A DNA stretch of 64,000 bases from Chloroflexota bacterium (GCA_011523615.1 WTGJ01000027.1:666826-730825), one strand, 5' to 3'; positions 52,933 to 61,597 are shown, numbered from the stretch's first letter. Translations and numbers: made by a program. The notes: generated by a model not told the origin, from the letters alone.

Positions 52933-53484
52933 TCAAGCAGACTCTGCGATGGCTCGTTCAATCGCACGAGTGAGTGCTCGCGTGTCGATCGGCCCTGCCT
53001 GAAAATAGCGGATGATGCCCGACCGGTCGATCAAGAATGTCTCGGGTGCACCGTTGATCTGAAACTGCCGCGTGATTTGCTGAATGGTATCCAAGCCAGT
53101 CGGATAATCGATGCCGTATTTTTTGAGATAGGCTGATGCATCATGCAAAGTATCTAGATATGCGACGCCGATGAATGACACATCCTCATCTCGATAACGC
53201 TGCCACAAACGCTGCAAGTCCTCCGCTTCTAGATGGCAAGCGGTGCACCAACTGCCCCAGAAGTTGACCAGGATGACCTTGCCGCGCAGGGTTTCCGTGT
53301 CGATGCTGCCATGATGAAAGGTCTCCAGGCGAAAATGCGGTGCCTTCGAGCCCACACTGACCGCCTGACTTTGATCCCACCACAATTGGAGGGCGATCGC
53401 GCCCAGGAGCAAAGCAAACAGAGACAAACCAAGCAATGATCCACGCCAGCGCTGCCACCGGTTTGAAACGGCTGGGTCATTCAT
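52933..53484 (-). CDS. ccmG: Thiol:disulfide interchange protein (CcmG/DsbE-like)
   Basis: This 183-residue, membrane-anchored thioredoxin-like protein has a helix at about residues 17-35. The redox motif is WCTAC (C80, C83) in VNFWGSWCTACHLEAEDL, and the cis-Pro region is INGAPETFLIDRSG. It keeps apocytochrome or CcmH thiols reduced for haem attachment. TlpA/ResA are related alternatives, but its place between ccmH and ccmA favours CcmG. The start overlaps the end of ccmH by 8 nt (ATGAATGA). Confidence 0.88.
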   Translation of the reverse strand: MNDPAVSNRWQRWRGSLLGLSLFALLLGAIALQLWWDQSQAVSVGSKAPHFRLETFHHGSIDTETLRGKVILVNFWGSWCTACHLEAEDLQRLWQRYRDEDVSFIGVAYLDTLHDASAYLKKYGIDYPTGLDTIQQITRQFQINGAPETFLIDRSGIIRYFQAGPIDTRALTRAIERAIAESA

Positions 53485-53857
53485 GCGGAACCGCTTTGCG
53501 CACCCTGAGCAGAACCAGAATGGCCACCAGCAAGGCGAAGAACACCGGCAGGTAAGTCAGGATGAATCCTGTAGCATCGTCGGGCTCTCCCAGCACTTCC
53601 GCACCATATAGAGAGACGAAATTAGCGAGAATTTCTTCATCCCCTTTGCCAGCTGCCAATTGCCGGCGTACTTCTTCTCGCCAGAGTTGGCAGGTTTTCG
53701 TGGCGCAGGCGGATACGGCCTGATTGGCGCAAGTGGGACAGTACAACCGATCCGCCACCCGGTTGATTTCATCGTCGCTGACCTCTTCCTGAGCGCCAAC
53801 GGCGGTTGCGCTCAACAGAAGAAACAAAATAAGCCGCAGAGTTCGCCAATGCTTCAT
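53477..53857 (-). CDS. ccmH: Cytochrome c maturation protein CcmH
   Basis: This 126-residue protein has a signal peptide, a three-helix periplasmic domain and a C-terminal transmembrane helix. The family LRCxxC motif is LYCPTC (C40, C43). Unusually, two further cysteines follow in ANQAVSACATKTCQ (C51 and C56), giving four in 17 residues. CcmH reduces or holds the apocytochrome CxxCH thiols in the lyase complex with CcmF. The C-terminal CcmI-type TPR part is absent, and no ccmI gene is nearby. It starts 3 nt after ccmF. Confidence 0.88.
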   Translation of the reverse strand: MKHWRTLRLILFLLLSATAVGAQEEVSDDEINRVADRLYCPTCANQAVSACATKTCQLWREEVRRQLAAGKGDEEILANFVSLYGAEVLGEPDDATGFILTYLPVFFALLVAILVLLRVRKAVPHE

Positions 53858-53860
53858 CGT

Positions 53861-55969
53861 TCAATCCAGGCTTTCATCAGCTGGTTTCTTCTGCCCGTTG
53901 CTTCGCAGAGGATCCCCCCAACCACAAAGGATCACCCCGAACACCAAAATGATCCCGCCCCACCAGACGAGGCTGACCAAAGGGTTCCAATAGATCTTGA
54001 ACGTCGCCTTTTCATACAACTCAGCGCGGGCTGCTTCTACGGTTTGCCAGGGCACCAACAAGACATACAAATCGTGGGCAAAAGGTCGATGCACGCCGGC
54101 AACGGTCATCGTTAAATCTGGGAAATAATCCAATCTGGGTTGTAGCGTGGTGACGGGTTGCCCGTCTCGGTAGACTGTCACATGGGCGATATCCAGCTGC
54201 CGGCCATCCGTTGCAATGGCCGGCTGATAGTGAGAATAACCCAATTCATATTCAGCAAACGGCAATGTATCCCCACCCAGCTGGAGCGTTTGCTGAGTTT
54301 CTCTTTGAAACAAGCTGCTGGCGGCAATCCCAATGCCGATCACGACGATGCCCAGGTGCACGAAATATCCACCCAAGCGCCGTTGGTTGCGCCGCCATCG
54401 CCGCCACAACGCCGAAACCATGGCCTTGCGTTGCTGACGATGGATGCGAAACGGTCTGCCGATTTCCTGCAAGGAAACCATTCCCGCAAAAGCCAGGCCG
54501 CTCAGGCCAAGGACCATCGCACTGTGTCGCATCCCCAACGCCACGAGCAAGAAAGCAAAGGCGGTACTGAGCAGGATGGGGTAGCGGCCCTGTGGCCAGA
54601 TGCGGCGAATACTGCTGGCGCCCCAGGCGGCCAACGGGGTCACACCCATCAAGAAAAACAGTGCGACGAACAAGGGGACGCTGATCTGTTCGAAGTATTG
54701 CACCCGCATGATTCTCGTTTGGCGAAGCAGCAATTCACTGAAAATGGGCGCACCAAAACTGCCCCAGAAGATGGCGAAAATCAATACCGTGAACAGCAAA
54801 TTATTGATCGAAAACAGGAACTCTCGGCTGCTCCAATGCAAGACACGCCAGTTGGCTTGTAGGTCGCCGTTGTGATGCCGGTAGGCGATCAAGAGCACCG
54901 CAAGCAGGGTCAAGCCTGCCCAGAAAATGAACAAAGGCCAACCGATCTCACTGCGGGCAAAGCTATGCACACTCTCCACCAGGCCGCTGCGTGTCGCAAA
55001 GGTGGCGAACAGCACCGAAGAGAAAGCCAGCAACACGAGGATCAAATTCCACGTTTTGAAGATCCCTCGTTTTTCTTGAATCAGCAGGCTGTGGAACAGG
55101 GCCGTGCCCGCCAGCCAGGGCAACAATGCGGCATTTTCCACTGGGTCCCAGCCCCAATATCCGCCCCAGCCCAGCACATCATAGGCCCAACGTCCACCCA
55201 ACAGCAGACCGGCACTCAAGCAAATCCAGGCCAGGAGCAACCAGCGGCGCGTCATTTGGATCCACGACGCATCCAATTCGTTGCGCAGTAACGCGGCCAT
55301 GGCAAAGGCAAACGGCATCACCATGCCCACAAAACCGAGGTACAGCATGGGCGGGTGGATGAGCATCGCCGGGTGCCGCAACAGTGAACTCCCACCGCGC
55401 GCGGAAACCGCCAACAATTCTCTCAGCCCTTCGTTCTGATTAACAACCGCATTGGGTCGGAGGATGTAATCTTGCAAAATCCCGGTGGAATAGTAATCCT
55501 CGGTCAACCAAAACTGGGCGTATGGATTTTCCAAAAACAACACCAAGCCGACGAAAAAAGCAACTACGGCTTGGGCCACCATCAAAGCAGGGATCAACAA
55601 TCTTCTCCGGTTTTTGCCATGCGCCAAAGCAGCGATGGCAGAGAACCCACTCATCAAGGTGGACCAGAAAAGCAATGACCCTCGTTGGCCACCCCAAAGA
55701 GCACTGACCCGCAGATGAGTGGGGGTGGCTGGGTTGGTGGTTTCCCACACAAAACTCAATTGATATTGTTCGCTGATCAAGGCAAGCCACAAAACCAGCA
55801 CAGATGAGAATAAGAAAAAGAAATTGAGATGCACCACAAAAAGGATTCGAGACGAAGATCGATGCGCTGGTTCCTCATTGCGGAAACAGTGCCAGCCAGA
55901 CATAGCCACCACATAAAGGGCTGCCACCCAGGCCAGGGCTAACGAACCGACCCCTAATTCCGTGTACAT
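53861..55969 (-). CDS. ccmF: Cytochrome c haem lyase subunit CcmF
   Basis: This large membrane protein of 702 residues covalently joins haem from CcmE to apocytochromes. Signs are the Trp-rich motif WGGYWGWDPVENAALLPWL, LYLGFVGMVMPFAFAMAALL, the His-bearing loops (RHPAMLIHPPMLY), and SALWGGQRGSLLFWS near residue 90. The periplasmic C-terminal region has YFPDLTMTVAGVHRPFAHDL. Length is normal. It starts 38 nt after ccmE. Confidence 0.96.
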   Translation of the reverse strand: MYTELGVGSLALAWVAALYVVAMSGWHCFRNEEPAHRSSSRILFVVHLNFFFLFSSVLVLWLALISEQYQLSFVWETTNPATPTHLRVSALWGGQRGSLLFWSTLMSGFSAIAALAHGKNRRRLLIPALMVAQAVVAFFVGLVLFLENPYAQFWLTEDYYSTGILQDYILRPNAVVNQNEGLRELLAVSARGGSSLLRHPAMLIHPPMLYLGFVGMVMPFAFAMAALLRNELDASWIQMTRRWLLLAWICLSAGLLLGGRWAYDVLGWGGYWGWDPVENAALLPWLAGTALFHSLLIQEKRGIFKTWNLILVLLAFSSVLFATFATRSGLVESVHSFARSEIGWPLFIFWAGLTLLAVLLIAYRHHNGDLQANWRVLHWSSREFLFSINNLLFTVLIFAIFWGSFGAPIFSELLLRQTRIMRVQYFEQISVPLFVALFFLMGVTPLAAWGASSIRRIWPQGRYPILLSTAFAFLLVALGMRHSAMVLGLSGLAFAGMVSLQEIGRPFRIHRQQRKAMVSALWRRWRRNQRRLGGYFVHLGIVVIGIGIAASSLFQRETQQTLQLGGDTLPFAEYELGYSHYQPAIATDGRQLDIAHVTVYRDGQPVTTLQPRLDYFPDLTMTVAGVHRPFAHDLYVLLVPWQTVEAARAELYEKATFKIYWNPLVSLVWWGGIILVFGVILCGWGDPLRSNGQKKPADESLD

Positions 55970-56007
55970 ACCGGCCCTTCAGGGCGCTTCAGCGATCGGC
56001 TCCGTCA

Positions 56008-56544
56008 CTAACCCAGCGGCAGGAGATCTTCATGTTCTGGCTGATCCCCAAATCGGGTGGGGCACTTGAATTGGAGTTGAGTCGCATGAAAGATTCCATC
56101 GGGTGCCAAATTTCCACTGACGATCGCCTGGGCATGGTCTTGCAGTTGGGCGGGCATGACCTCTCCCTCGAGCAGTATGGTCAATTGAGCGCGCTCCGGG
56201 TCGTTGGCTGCCTCAAAAATGGCCCGCGCCAGGTCCTCGCTGCGCACTGGCATATGAGCGATGGTGAACCTCAGACTCAACTGTTCCACATCGTACTCAA
56301 TCGATGAACCGATCACGGCACCGATCACTTGCGCTGGCTTACCCAAATAAGAAGCATCGGCTCGCAAGTCCTGCACCGTCACAAAGTACTGGCCGCCGAC
56401 GAGGTTGCTGCTGACCCAAAGATAAGCCAGCGCCAGGATGATCAACGCCAATCCCAAGAGATATGGGAGCCTGGCTCTTTGATTCCCTTCAGCCCCTTTT
56501 GGATGGTTCTTCTTCCAGGGGATTGCGGACGATATTTCGCTCAT
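56008..56544 (-). CDS. ccmE: Cytochrome c maturation haem chaperone CcmE (CxxxF variant)
   Basis: This 178-residue protein has an N-terminal anchor (GLALIILALAYLWVSSNL, about residues 30-47) and the CcmE OB-fold (GGQYFVTVQDLRAD; VSGNLAPDGIFHATQLQ). In classical CcmE a His in HxxxY binds haem covalently, and a CxxxY variant is known. Here the segment reads KCPTRFGD, so the pattern is CxxxF: the His is Cys and the Tyr is Phe. The ATG at 56544 was chosen because it follows the previous stop directly; an ATG at 56580 overlaps that gene. A short acidic tail follows the motif. Confidence 0.85.
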   Translation of the reverse strand: MSEISSAIPWKKNHPKGAEGNQRARLPYLLGLALIILALAYLWVSSNLVGGQYFVTVQDLRADASYLGKPAQVIGAVIGSSIEYDVEQLSLRFTIAHMPVRSEDLARAIFEAANDPERAQLTILLEGEVMPAQLQDHAQAIVSGNLAPDGIFHATQLQFKCPTRFGDQPEHEDLLPLG

Positions 56545-56545
56545 T

Positions 56546-56779
56546 TCAGCCTGAACTTTGGTCGCGTTGTTTCGTTTCATTCATCCGTTCGCGCACCACA
56601 AAGGTCAAGCCAACCAGGAAAATGGCGCCGAGGCCCATGAGCAAGATCAGGAGACTGCCACCGGGCGGCGCAGATTGGGTTTCTTCACTCTGCGTGAAAC
56701 CATCCAGGAGGACCAACAGTTGTAAGCCAATCAAGAGCAACAACCAAATGAAACGCGGCGGCCGGAAACCCATCCTCAT
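56546..56779 (-). CDS. Small two-helix membrane protein of unknown function
   Basis: This 77-residue protein has two hydrophobic segments (FIWLLLLIGLQLLVLL and LLILLMGLGAIFLVGLTFVV) joined by an acidic/polar loop, then a basic cytoplasmic end. I do not recognise a family. It overlaps the upstream cytochrome c gene by 4 nt (ATGA) and leads directly into ccmE, so it belongs to the operon. It has no cysteines or histidines, which argues against haem binding. It could be a small assembly factor or an accessory subunit of the cytochrome complex. Confidence 0.6.
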   Translation of the reverse strand: MRMGFRPPRFIWLLLLIGLQLLVLLDGFTQSEETQSAPPGGSLLILLMGLGAIFLVGLTFVVRERMNETKQRDQSSG

Positions 56780-57483
56780 TCCTCGGCAAGCTCCTGGTCT
56801 TGGCTTTCCATGTACGCGATCAAATCCGCTAAATCCTGAATATCCAGTAGATCTCCCAAATTTGGTGGCATCAGAGCATTGCTATAACCAGGCGTGATGT
56901 ATTCTTCCGGCAGCAACAAACTTTCCACCCAGTATTGTACAACAGAATAGCCTGGCAAGTTGGGCAGCCTTTTCTCGATGACGCGCGTAAAACTGCCTTC
57001 TGTCGGTGGCCCGATGATGCCATTGTGACAGGTCATGCAGGTTAAGTGGGCGCCGCTGAAAGTAGCCTCATCACCATTGTAGAGCGTCAAACCGCGCAAA
57101 GGATCGCCTCGAATCGTTGCCAATTGCTCCACTACTGCAGCCACATCAACGCCCACTCTGCGCGTCGCCAACAATTCTTGCACCGTGACATGCTGCAGCA
57201 CGTAATCCACATATGATGCAATTTGTGCGGTTTCCGGCAGCCATTCACATTCTTGCGCGTGCATCAGCAAGGCCAGGATGGCCTGATGGATCGTCGAGCT
57301 GTTCGCCTCTGCGCTTACGAGATCGACGCTGGCACTGATTATCTCTTCCACACGGGCTGGATCACAATTTTCTTGCGCACGCAGCGGGGCACTGATCCAC
57401 GGTAGCCAAACGAGCGTCCCGATGCAAAGCCACAGCATTCGGCACAACCGCTTTGGCCGAGTTTTCATTGGCACGAGCGCCAA
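56776..57483 (-). CDS. Exported monohaem cytochrome c
   Basis: This 235-residue protein has an N-terminal signal sequence (MLWLCIGTLVWLPWISAPLRA) and a single haem site LTCMTCHNGIIGPP (C149, C152, H153). A Met ligand is likely in NALMPPNLGDLL (M205). The stretch before the haem site (about residues 40-130) is helical and unrecognised, with two extra Cys (C40, C79) that could form a disulfide. The C-terminal part resembles the second haem domain of the upstream cytochrome (IQDLADLIAYMESQDQ against AQDLADLLAFIQTQE), so the genes may share a duplicated origin. The likely start is the ATG at 57468. Confidence 0.8.
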   Translation of the reverse strand: MALVPMKTRPKRLCRMLWLCIGTLVWLPWISAPLRAQENCDPARVEEIISASVDLVSAEANSSTIHQAILALLMHAQECEWLPETAQIASYVDYVLQHVTVQELLATRRVGVDVAAVVEQLATIRGDPLRGLTLYNGDEATFSGAHLTCMTCHNGIIGPPTEGSFTRVIEKRLPNLPGYSVVQYWVESLLLPEEYITPGYSNALMPPNLGDLLDIQDLADLIAYMESQDQELAEE

Positions 57484-59076
57484 TCATTCCTGTGTCTGAA
57501 TGAATGCAAGCAGGTCGGCGAGATCTTGCGCCGTCAACTGATCGGGAAAACCCGTCGGCATGATGACCGCCCAGTTGCCCGGCGCACCATAAACGGCCGG
57601 CAAAAGCACGCTCTCCACAAAATAGCGCTCCGCTGTATAGGAACTGAATTGAGGATCCGCCATCCGCTGCTGCACGATCCGACCCCAGGTTCCTCCCGTT
57701 TCCGGTGCATTGCCTGCCTGATGGCAACTGGCGCAGCCCAACACCACCAAAGCTTCTGTCGGTGATTCACCCAGATAGAGGGATTCGCCACGTATCGGAT
57801 CACCCACCAGACTCGCGATCGCATTCATGGCAACATCGACGTCACGACCGATCGTCTCTACATCTGCACTGGGTCCGCCAAGGCCAGGCTCCAGGGCGAA
57901 CTGGTTGACGGCGAGCAAGTCTGACATCGTCCAATCGCGATCATAATTGGCGATGAAATTAGCGAGATCATTGATCTCATCATCGCGCAGCGGCCCACCG
58001 GAATCATTGGACCAAGCGGGCATCTGCTGATTGCCGCCCCAGTAGGAGATGCTGACCGGTCGCCCGCTGCTGATCGTACTGAAGAGGAAGCTATGAAAGG
58101 TGCCGGCCCATTCAATGTTATCGATGCGATTGGGCCGCTCCGGGTCGTAACCTCGCGCAATGGCCGTCGTCATTTCCGTGACCAAAGCATCACGTTCCTG
58201 CCCCTTTTCCGCTATGGCGGTACCGATGGTGTCCAGGCCCAAACTCTCTCGCAAACGAGCGATCTCTTCTTCGGCGCCGTCATTCGCTTCCAGTTCTGCC
58301 AGATTCGCTATGCCACGATCGTACGCTTCCTGCAGCGTGGCCATGGCTTCCGCTGAGTCTGGCATCTCGGCCAAAGCAAGGTTCAACTCTTCCTGGCGCT
58401 GCTCCAAAACGGCCAATTGCTCTTCATCTGGAGCGTCTTCCCCTTCCTGTGCGAGCTGTTCTTCGATGCTTGCCAACTCCGTCACCAGAGCGTCTCTTGC
58501 CGCAACGTCTGCCGCAAGTTGCGCAATCTGCGTGCTCAATGAGCCAGCGCCGAGACCCTTTTGTGCTTCGGCCAATCGGCTCGCTGCTTCTTCGTCGTCC
58601 AAATCGAGCAACTGCTGATATTGCAGGATGCGATTGGCCAGCTGAACAGCAGTTTCACTGCCGCTTTCCAGCTCAGCCATTTGCGCTTCCCATGAGGCAA
58701 TTTGCGCCTGCACGATGGTTTCATCTTCCGCCAATACCGTGACAACCAAGCGCGCATCTTCTTCGGCAGCCCGCAGCAGGGCGATTTCTTCATCCACGGC
58801 TGCCAAAAAGTCATGGCCAAAGAGTTGCGGATTATCCAACGCGGGAGCAAAACCAGCGATACCCAGACCATCCAAACCATGGCAGGAGGCACAATTGGTC
58901 AAGAACAGGGCCGCACCATTCTCGATCGATCGACCGGAGAATTGCCTTTCAAAGGCCGCCATGCGCGGACGTTCATTGATCGCCACCCAACCCAACAGCA
59001 CCATCGTAACCACAAAGGTTGTGATGCCGAATAAGATGCGATTGTCGATATTCTGGAAGAGATGACGTCCAATCAT
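57484..59076 (-). CDS. Membrane-anchored dihaem cytochrome c with long coiled-coil insertion
   Basis: This 530-residue protein has an N-terminal membrane anchor (about residues 14-33) and haem site 1, TNCASCHGLDGLG (C62, C65, H66). A long Glu/Ala/Gln-rich coiled coil at about 92-305 follows. The rest of the first cytochrome domain comes next, with IEWAGTFHSFLFSTISSGRP and a likely Met ligand in QQMPAWSND (M352). Haem site 2 is LGCASCHQAGNA (C448, C451, H452) with Met in VIMPTGFPDQLT (M506). It lies 55 nt after cytochrome b and should be the cytochrome c subunit of the complex. The inserted coiled coil is unusual. Confidence 0.82.
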   Translation of the reverse strand: MIGRHLFQNIDNRILFGITTFVVTMVLLGWVAINERPRMAAFERQFSGRSIENGAALFLTNCASCHGLDGLGIAGFAPALDNPQLFGHDFLAAVDEEIALLRAAEEDARLVVTVLAEDETIVQAQIASWEAQMAELESGSETAVQLANRILQYQQLLDLDDEEAASRLAEAQKGLGAGSLSTQIAQLAADVAARDALVTELASIEEQLAQEGEDAPDEEQLAVLEQRQEELNLALAEMPDSAEAMATLQEAYDRGIANLAELEANDGAEEEIARLRESLGLDTIGTAIAEKGQERDALVTEMTTAIARGYDPERPNRIDNIEWAGTFHSFLFSTISSGRPVSISYWGGNQQMPAWSNDSGGPLRDDEINDLANFIANYDRDWTMSDLLAVNQFALEPGLGGPSADVETIGRDVDVAMNAIASLVGDPIRGESLYLGESPTEALVVLGCASCHQAGNAPETGGTWGRIVQQRMADPQFSSYTAERYFVESVLLPAVYGAPGNWAVIMPTGFPDQLTAQDLADLLAFIQTQE

Positions 59077-59131
59077 GCGTTCTCGCTCATCAAAGATAAT
59101 TCCTCAAAGGTGCGCATACCTGGAGCAGCGA

Positions 59132-60982
59132 TCAATCGAAGTAAGCGGAATTACGATGGATGAAGATGTGTTCATCCACCAATCGAGCAGAGCGCATTTC
59201 ACCGATGATTTCTCCTTCTTCATCCATCATCGGCATGAAAATGGGGATGTTTTCTCCATCCACCATCATGGCATCGCCGATTTCATTCAGCTGGACCTCG
59301 TTCCAGAAAATCAAGAGGTCGATACGACGCAAATTGGGTTGCGTTTCCGTGATCAGCAATCCCCCCCAGCCATCATCCAAGAAGTCGATCTGATGATGAA
59401 TCTCTTCGTAAAAACGCTCCAATACGGCGTGCAATTCATCCGCATCGGCAGGCGTGGGCGAAAACAGAGCCGCCTCTAGCGGGAAATGAGTGGTGATGTA
59501 ACCGGCAACCGTCACTATGTCTCCCAGCGCCGTATCCATGATCATCGTCTCGGTCAGCGCAACGTTCTTCTCGCTGAGTGTGACAGCCGCGCTCAATCCC
59601 GCCATTTCCGCTTCAATTTGCTGGGTCGAATAAAAGCCCGGCACCAATTGCTCGAAGGGGATCGTGCGCACGATGCCTACATGGTTGTGTGCAGGAGGGT
59701 GCGATAACCCATGCAGGATTTCTTGATCCGCAGAAGTCCGGACGCCAAATTCAGCCAAACCCATGTAACTCAACACACTGGATAAAGCCGTGATGATGAG
59801 GATGATGGAAATGCCGAGGCGCCGATGGGCATATCGCCGGCTGGGCGCCACATCGATGTAAGGCCAAACCGCGAGGAAACCCAGCACGATCCCCGGGAAG
59901 ATCACCCCCCAAAATACTACATTGCCCAGCTTCAAGGCCCCTTGAATCCATAGGAAATACCAGGGTGCCGTCGTGCCCAGTGGGGTGACCTGTGGGTCGG
60001 CATGATTTTCCAAGGGTGCGTGGAAGAACCAGATGCTCATCACAGTCAGTATCAGCGTCGTCAAACCCAGCCACATCATCTCTGTGGTGAGAACGTCCGG
60101 GATGAAATACACCCGTTTATCCAACGGGACTCTCTTGGCGGTGTCCTCCCCGATCTCTTCCTGTTGCGGGGGCAAGCTCAAACCATGGATGATGACCTTG
60201 TAATAATGCACGCTGAGGAAAACAAACAGCAAAGCCGGCAAGGCCAAGACGTGCAACAAATAGAAGCGCAACAAGCCATTCTCGGCGATTTGCGGCCCAC
60301 CGCGGAAGAGCAGGTCCACTGCACTGCCGACGATTTCCGGGGGAATCGCCCCGGTCATGCTGGCGCCAATGGTGACCGCCCACAAAGCCAACTGATCCCA
60401 GGGCAGCAGATAACCGGTGAAGCTCAAAAAGCCGGTCAGGGTCAACAAAATGACACCGGTGAAAAAAGTGAATTGGCGTGGTTTTTTATAGCTACCGGTG
60501 ATCCAGGTGCGCACCATGTGCAAAGAAACGACCATCACCATCAACTCGGCGCCCAGACGGTGCAAATCTCGCATGAGTTGACCGAGGGGCACATTGCCCA
60601 GGATGGCCAGCATATTCTCGTAGGCGACATCCGGTGACGGGGTGTACCAGATCATCAGGAAAATGCCGGTGATCGTCTCCAGGATCACGAAATAGGTAGA
60701 AAGCCAACCCAGGCGGAAGGTGGGGTAGATGCCGGTGACGTCGGCATTGTAGTAACTGGGGCGGATGTGCAGGAAGAAGCCATCGGCATGGGGTGTCAGC
60801 CGTGGATTGGGTCGCCGGGTGGGCTTTTCGCCACGCAAGGCTTCCCGAATGTCCGTGATGTTCATCCCGGCGGAGATGCGCTCTACCGTTTCATCGATCC
60901 CTTCATAAATGGCGCGGCGGAATCCTTTTTCCTTGATCTCATCCAAAAACGTGGGGAATGGCAATAACGTCATATCGTCCAC
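59132..60982 (-). CDS. Cytochrome b subunit (b6 and subunit IV fused) with C-terminal extension
   Basis: This 616-residue quinol-oxidising membrane subunit of a Rieske/cytochrome b complex has its b6-like half at about residues 65-265. Its haem b ligands are H141 and H155 (13 residues between) and H244 and H259 (14 between), a spacing typical of cytochrome b6. The subunit IV-like half is at about 290-410. The quinol-site motif PEWY/PDWY is here APWY (TTAPWYFLWIQG, 339-342), as in some bacterial menaquinol complexes. Residues ~412-616 form a soluble, acidic, unrecognised extension. It starts 6 nt after the Rieske gene. Confidence 0.92.
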   Translation of the reverse strand: MDDMTLLPFPTFLDEIKEKGFRRAIYEGIDETVERISAGMNITDIREALRGEKPTRRPNPRLTPHADGFFLHIRPSYYNADVTGIYPTFRLGWLSTYFVILETITGIFLMIWYTPSPDVAYENMLAILGNVPLGQLMRDLHRLGAELMVMVVSLHMVRTWITGSYKKPRQFTFFTGVILLTLTGFLSFTGYLLPWDQLALWAVTIGASMTGAIPPEIVGSAVDLLFRGGPQIAENGLLRFYLLHVLALPALLFVFLSVHYYKVIIHGLSLPPQQEEIGEDTAKRVPLDKRVYFIPDVLTTEMMWLGLTTLILTVMSIWFFHAPLENHADPQVTPLGTTAPWYFLWIQGALKLGNVVFWGVIFPGIVLGFLAVWPYIDVAPSRRYAHRRLGISIILIITALSSVLSYMGLAEFGVRTSADQEILHGLSHPPAHNHVGIVRTIPFEQLVPGFYSTQQIEAEMAGLSAAVTLSEKNVALTETMIMDTALGDIVTVAGYITTHFPLEAALFSPTPADADELHAVLERFYEEIHHQIDFLDDGWGGLLITETQPNLRRIDLLIFWNEVQLNEIGDAMMVDGENIPIFMPMMDEEGEIIGEMRSARLVDEHIFIHRNSAYFD

Positions 60983-60988
60983 TCCACC

Positions 60989-61582
60989 TTAAGTGCGGCC
61001 CGCACGCTTGATGCGTTTGCTGGTGTTGATTTCGATCAAGCTGATGTCATCCGCACTGCGACCTGTCAAATCGATCGGGTCCCCTGTGAGATTTGTGATC
61101 GACTTGCTGCCATCGAGAAAGGTGATGGTCATTTCAAAGCGATCCAAGCTGCGCGGTGCTGGCCCTTCAATCCAGGTGCCATCCAATTCGTATTTCGAAC
61201 CGTGGCAAGGGCATTCAAAGCGCCCACGTGCTCCTTGCCATTTCGGCAAACATCCCAGATGAGTACAAACATTGTACAGCGCCAGCAAACCACGTTCGGG
61301 ATGAGTGAGATGGAAGCGCCCTTCGGGGAAAGAATTCGGCGCATCACCGGCGGAAGGAACCACCGTCTGATCCAGCTTGAAAACACCGCCAAACTCGCCT
61401 TCCTTGAACAAGGGCCACATGAACCAGATCATGCCGACGCTGCTCTGGCCCAAAATCATCAGCATCGAGGCGCCCCAAATGTAAAAGAGGAATTCTCTTC
61501 GACTGGGGGGGTTGACCGGAATTTCGTCTGTAGTGGTTTCGGGTGTTTGATTTATCGCTTCTACCGCACGGGCCGATGCCAT
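60989..61582 (-). CDS. Rieske iron-sulfur protein
   Basis: This 197-residue Rieske subunit of the quinol:cytochrome c oxidoreductase has a basic N-terminus and twin-Arg-like SRREFLFYIWGASMLMIL anchor (about residues 27-55). The 2Fe-2S ligand motifs are NVCTHLGCLPKWQ (Cys, His and the structural Cys) and CPCHGSKYELDG (Cys, His, Ser). The SRREFL run could act as a Tat-type signal. It is the first gene of the long operon, with a promoter and a palindrome directly upstream. Confidence 0.95.
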   Translation of the reverse strand: MASARAVEAINQTPETTTDEIPVNPPSRREFLFYIWGASMLMILGQSSVGMIWFMWPLFKEGEFGGVFKLDQTVVPSAGDAPNSFPEGRFHLTHPERGLLALYNVCTHLGCLPKWQGARGRFECPCHGSKYELDGTWIEGPAPRSLDRFEMTITFLDGSKSITNLTGDPIDLTGRSADDISLIEINTSKRIKRAGRT

Positions 61583-61597
61583 CCGTGCCTCCTACGT

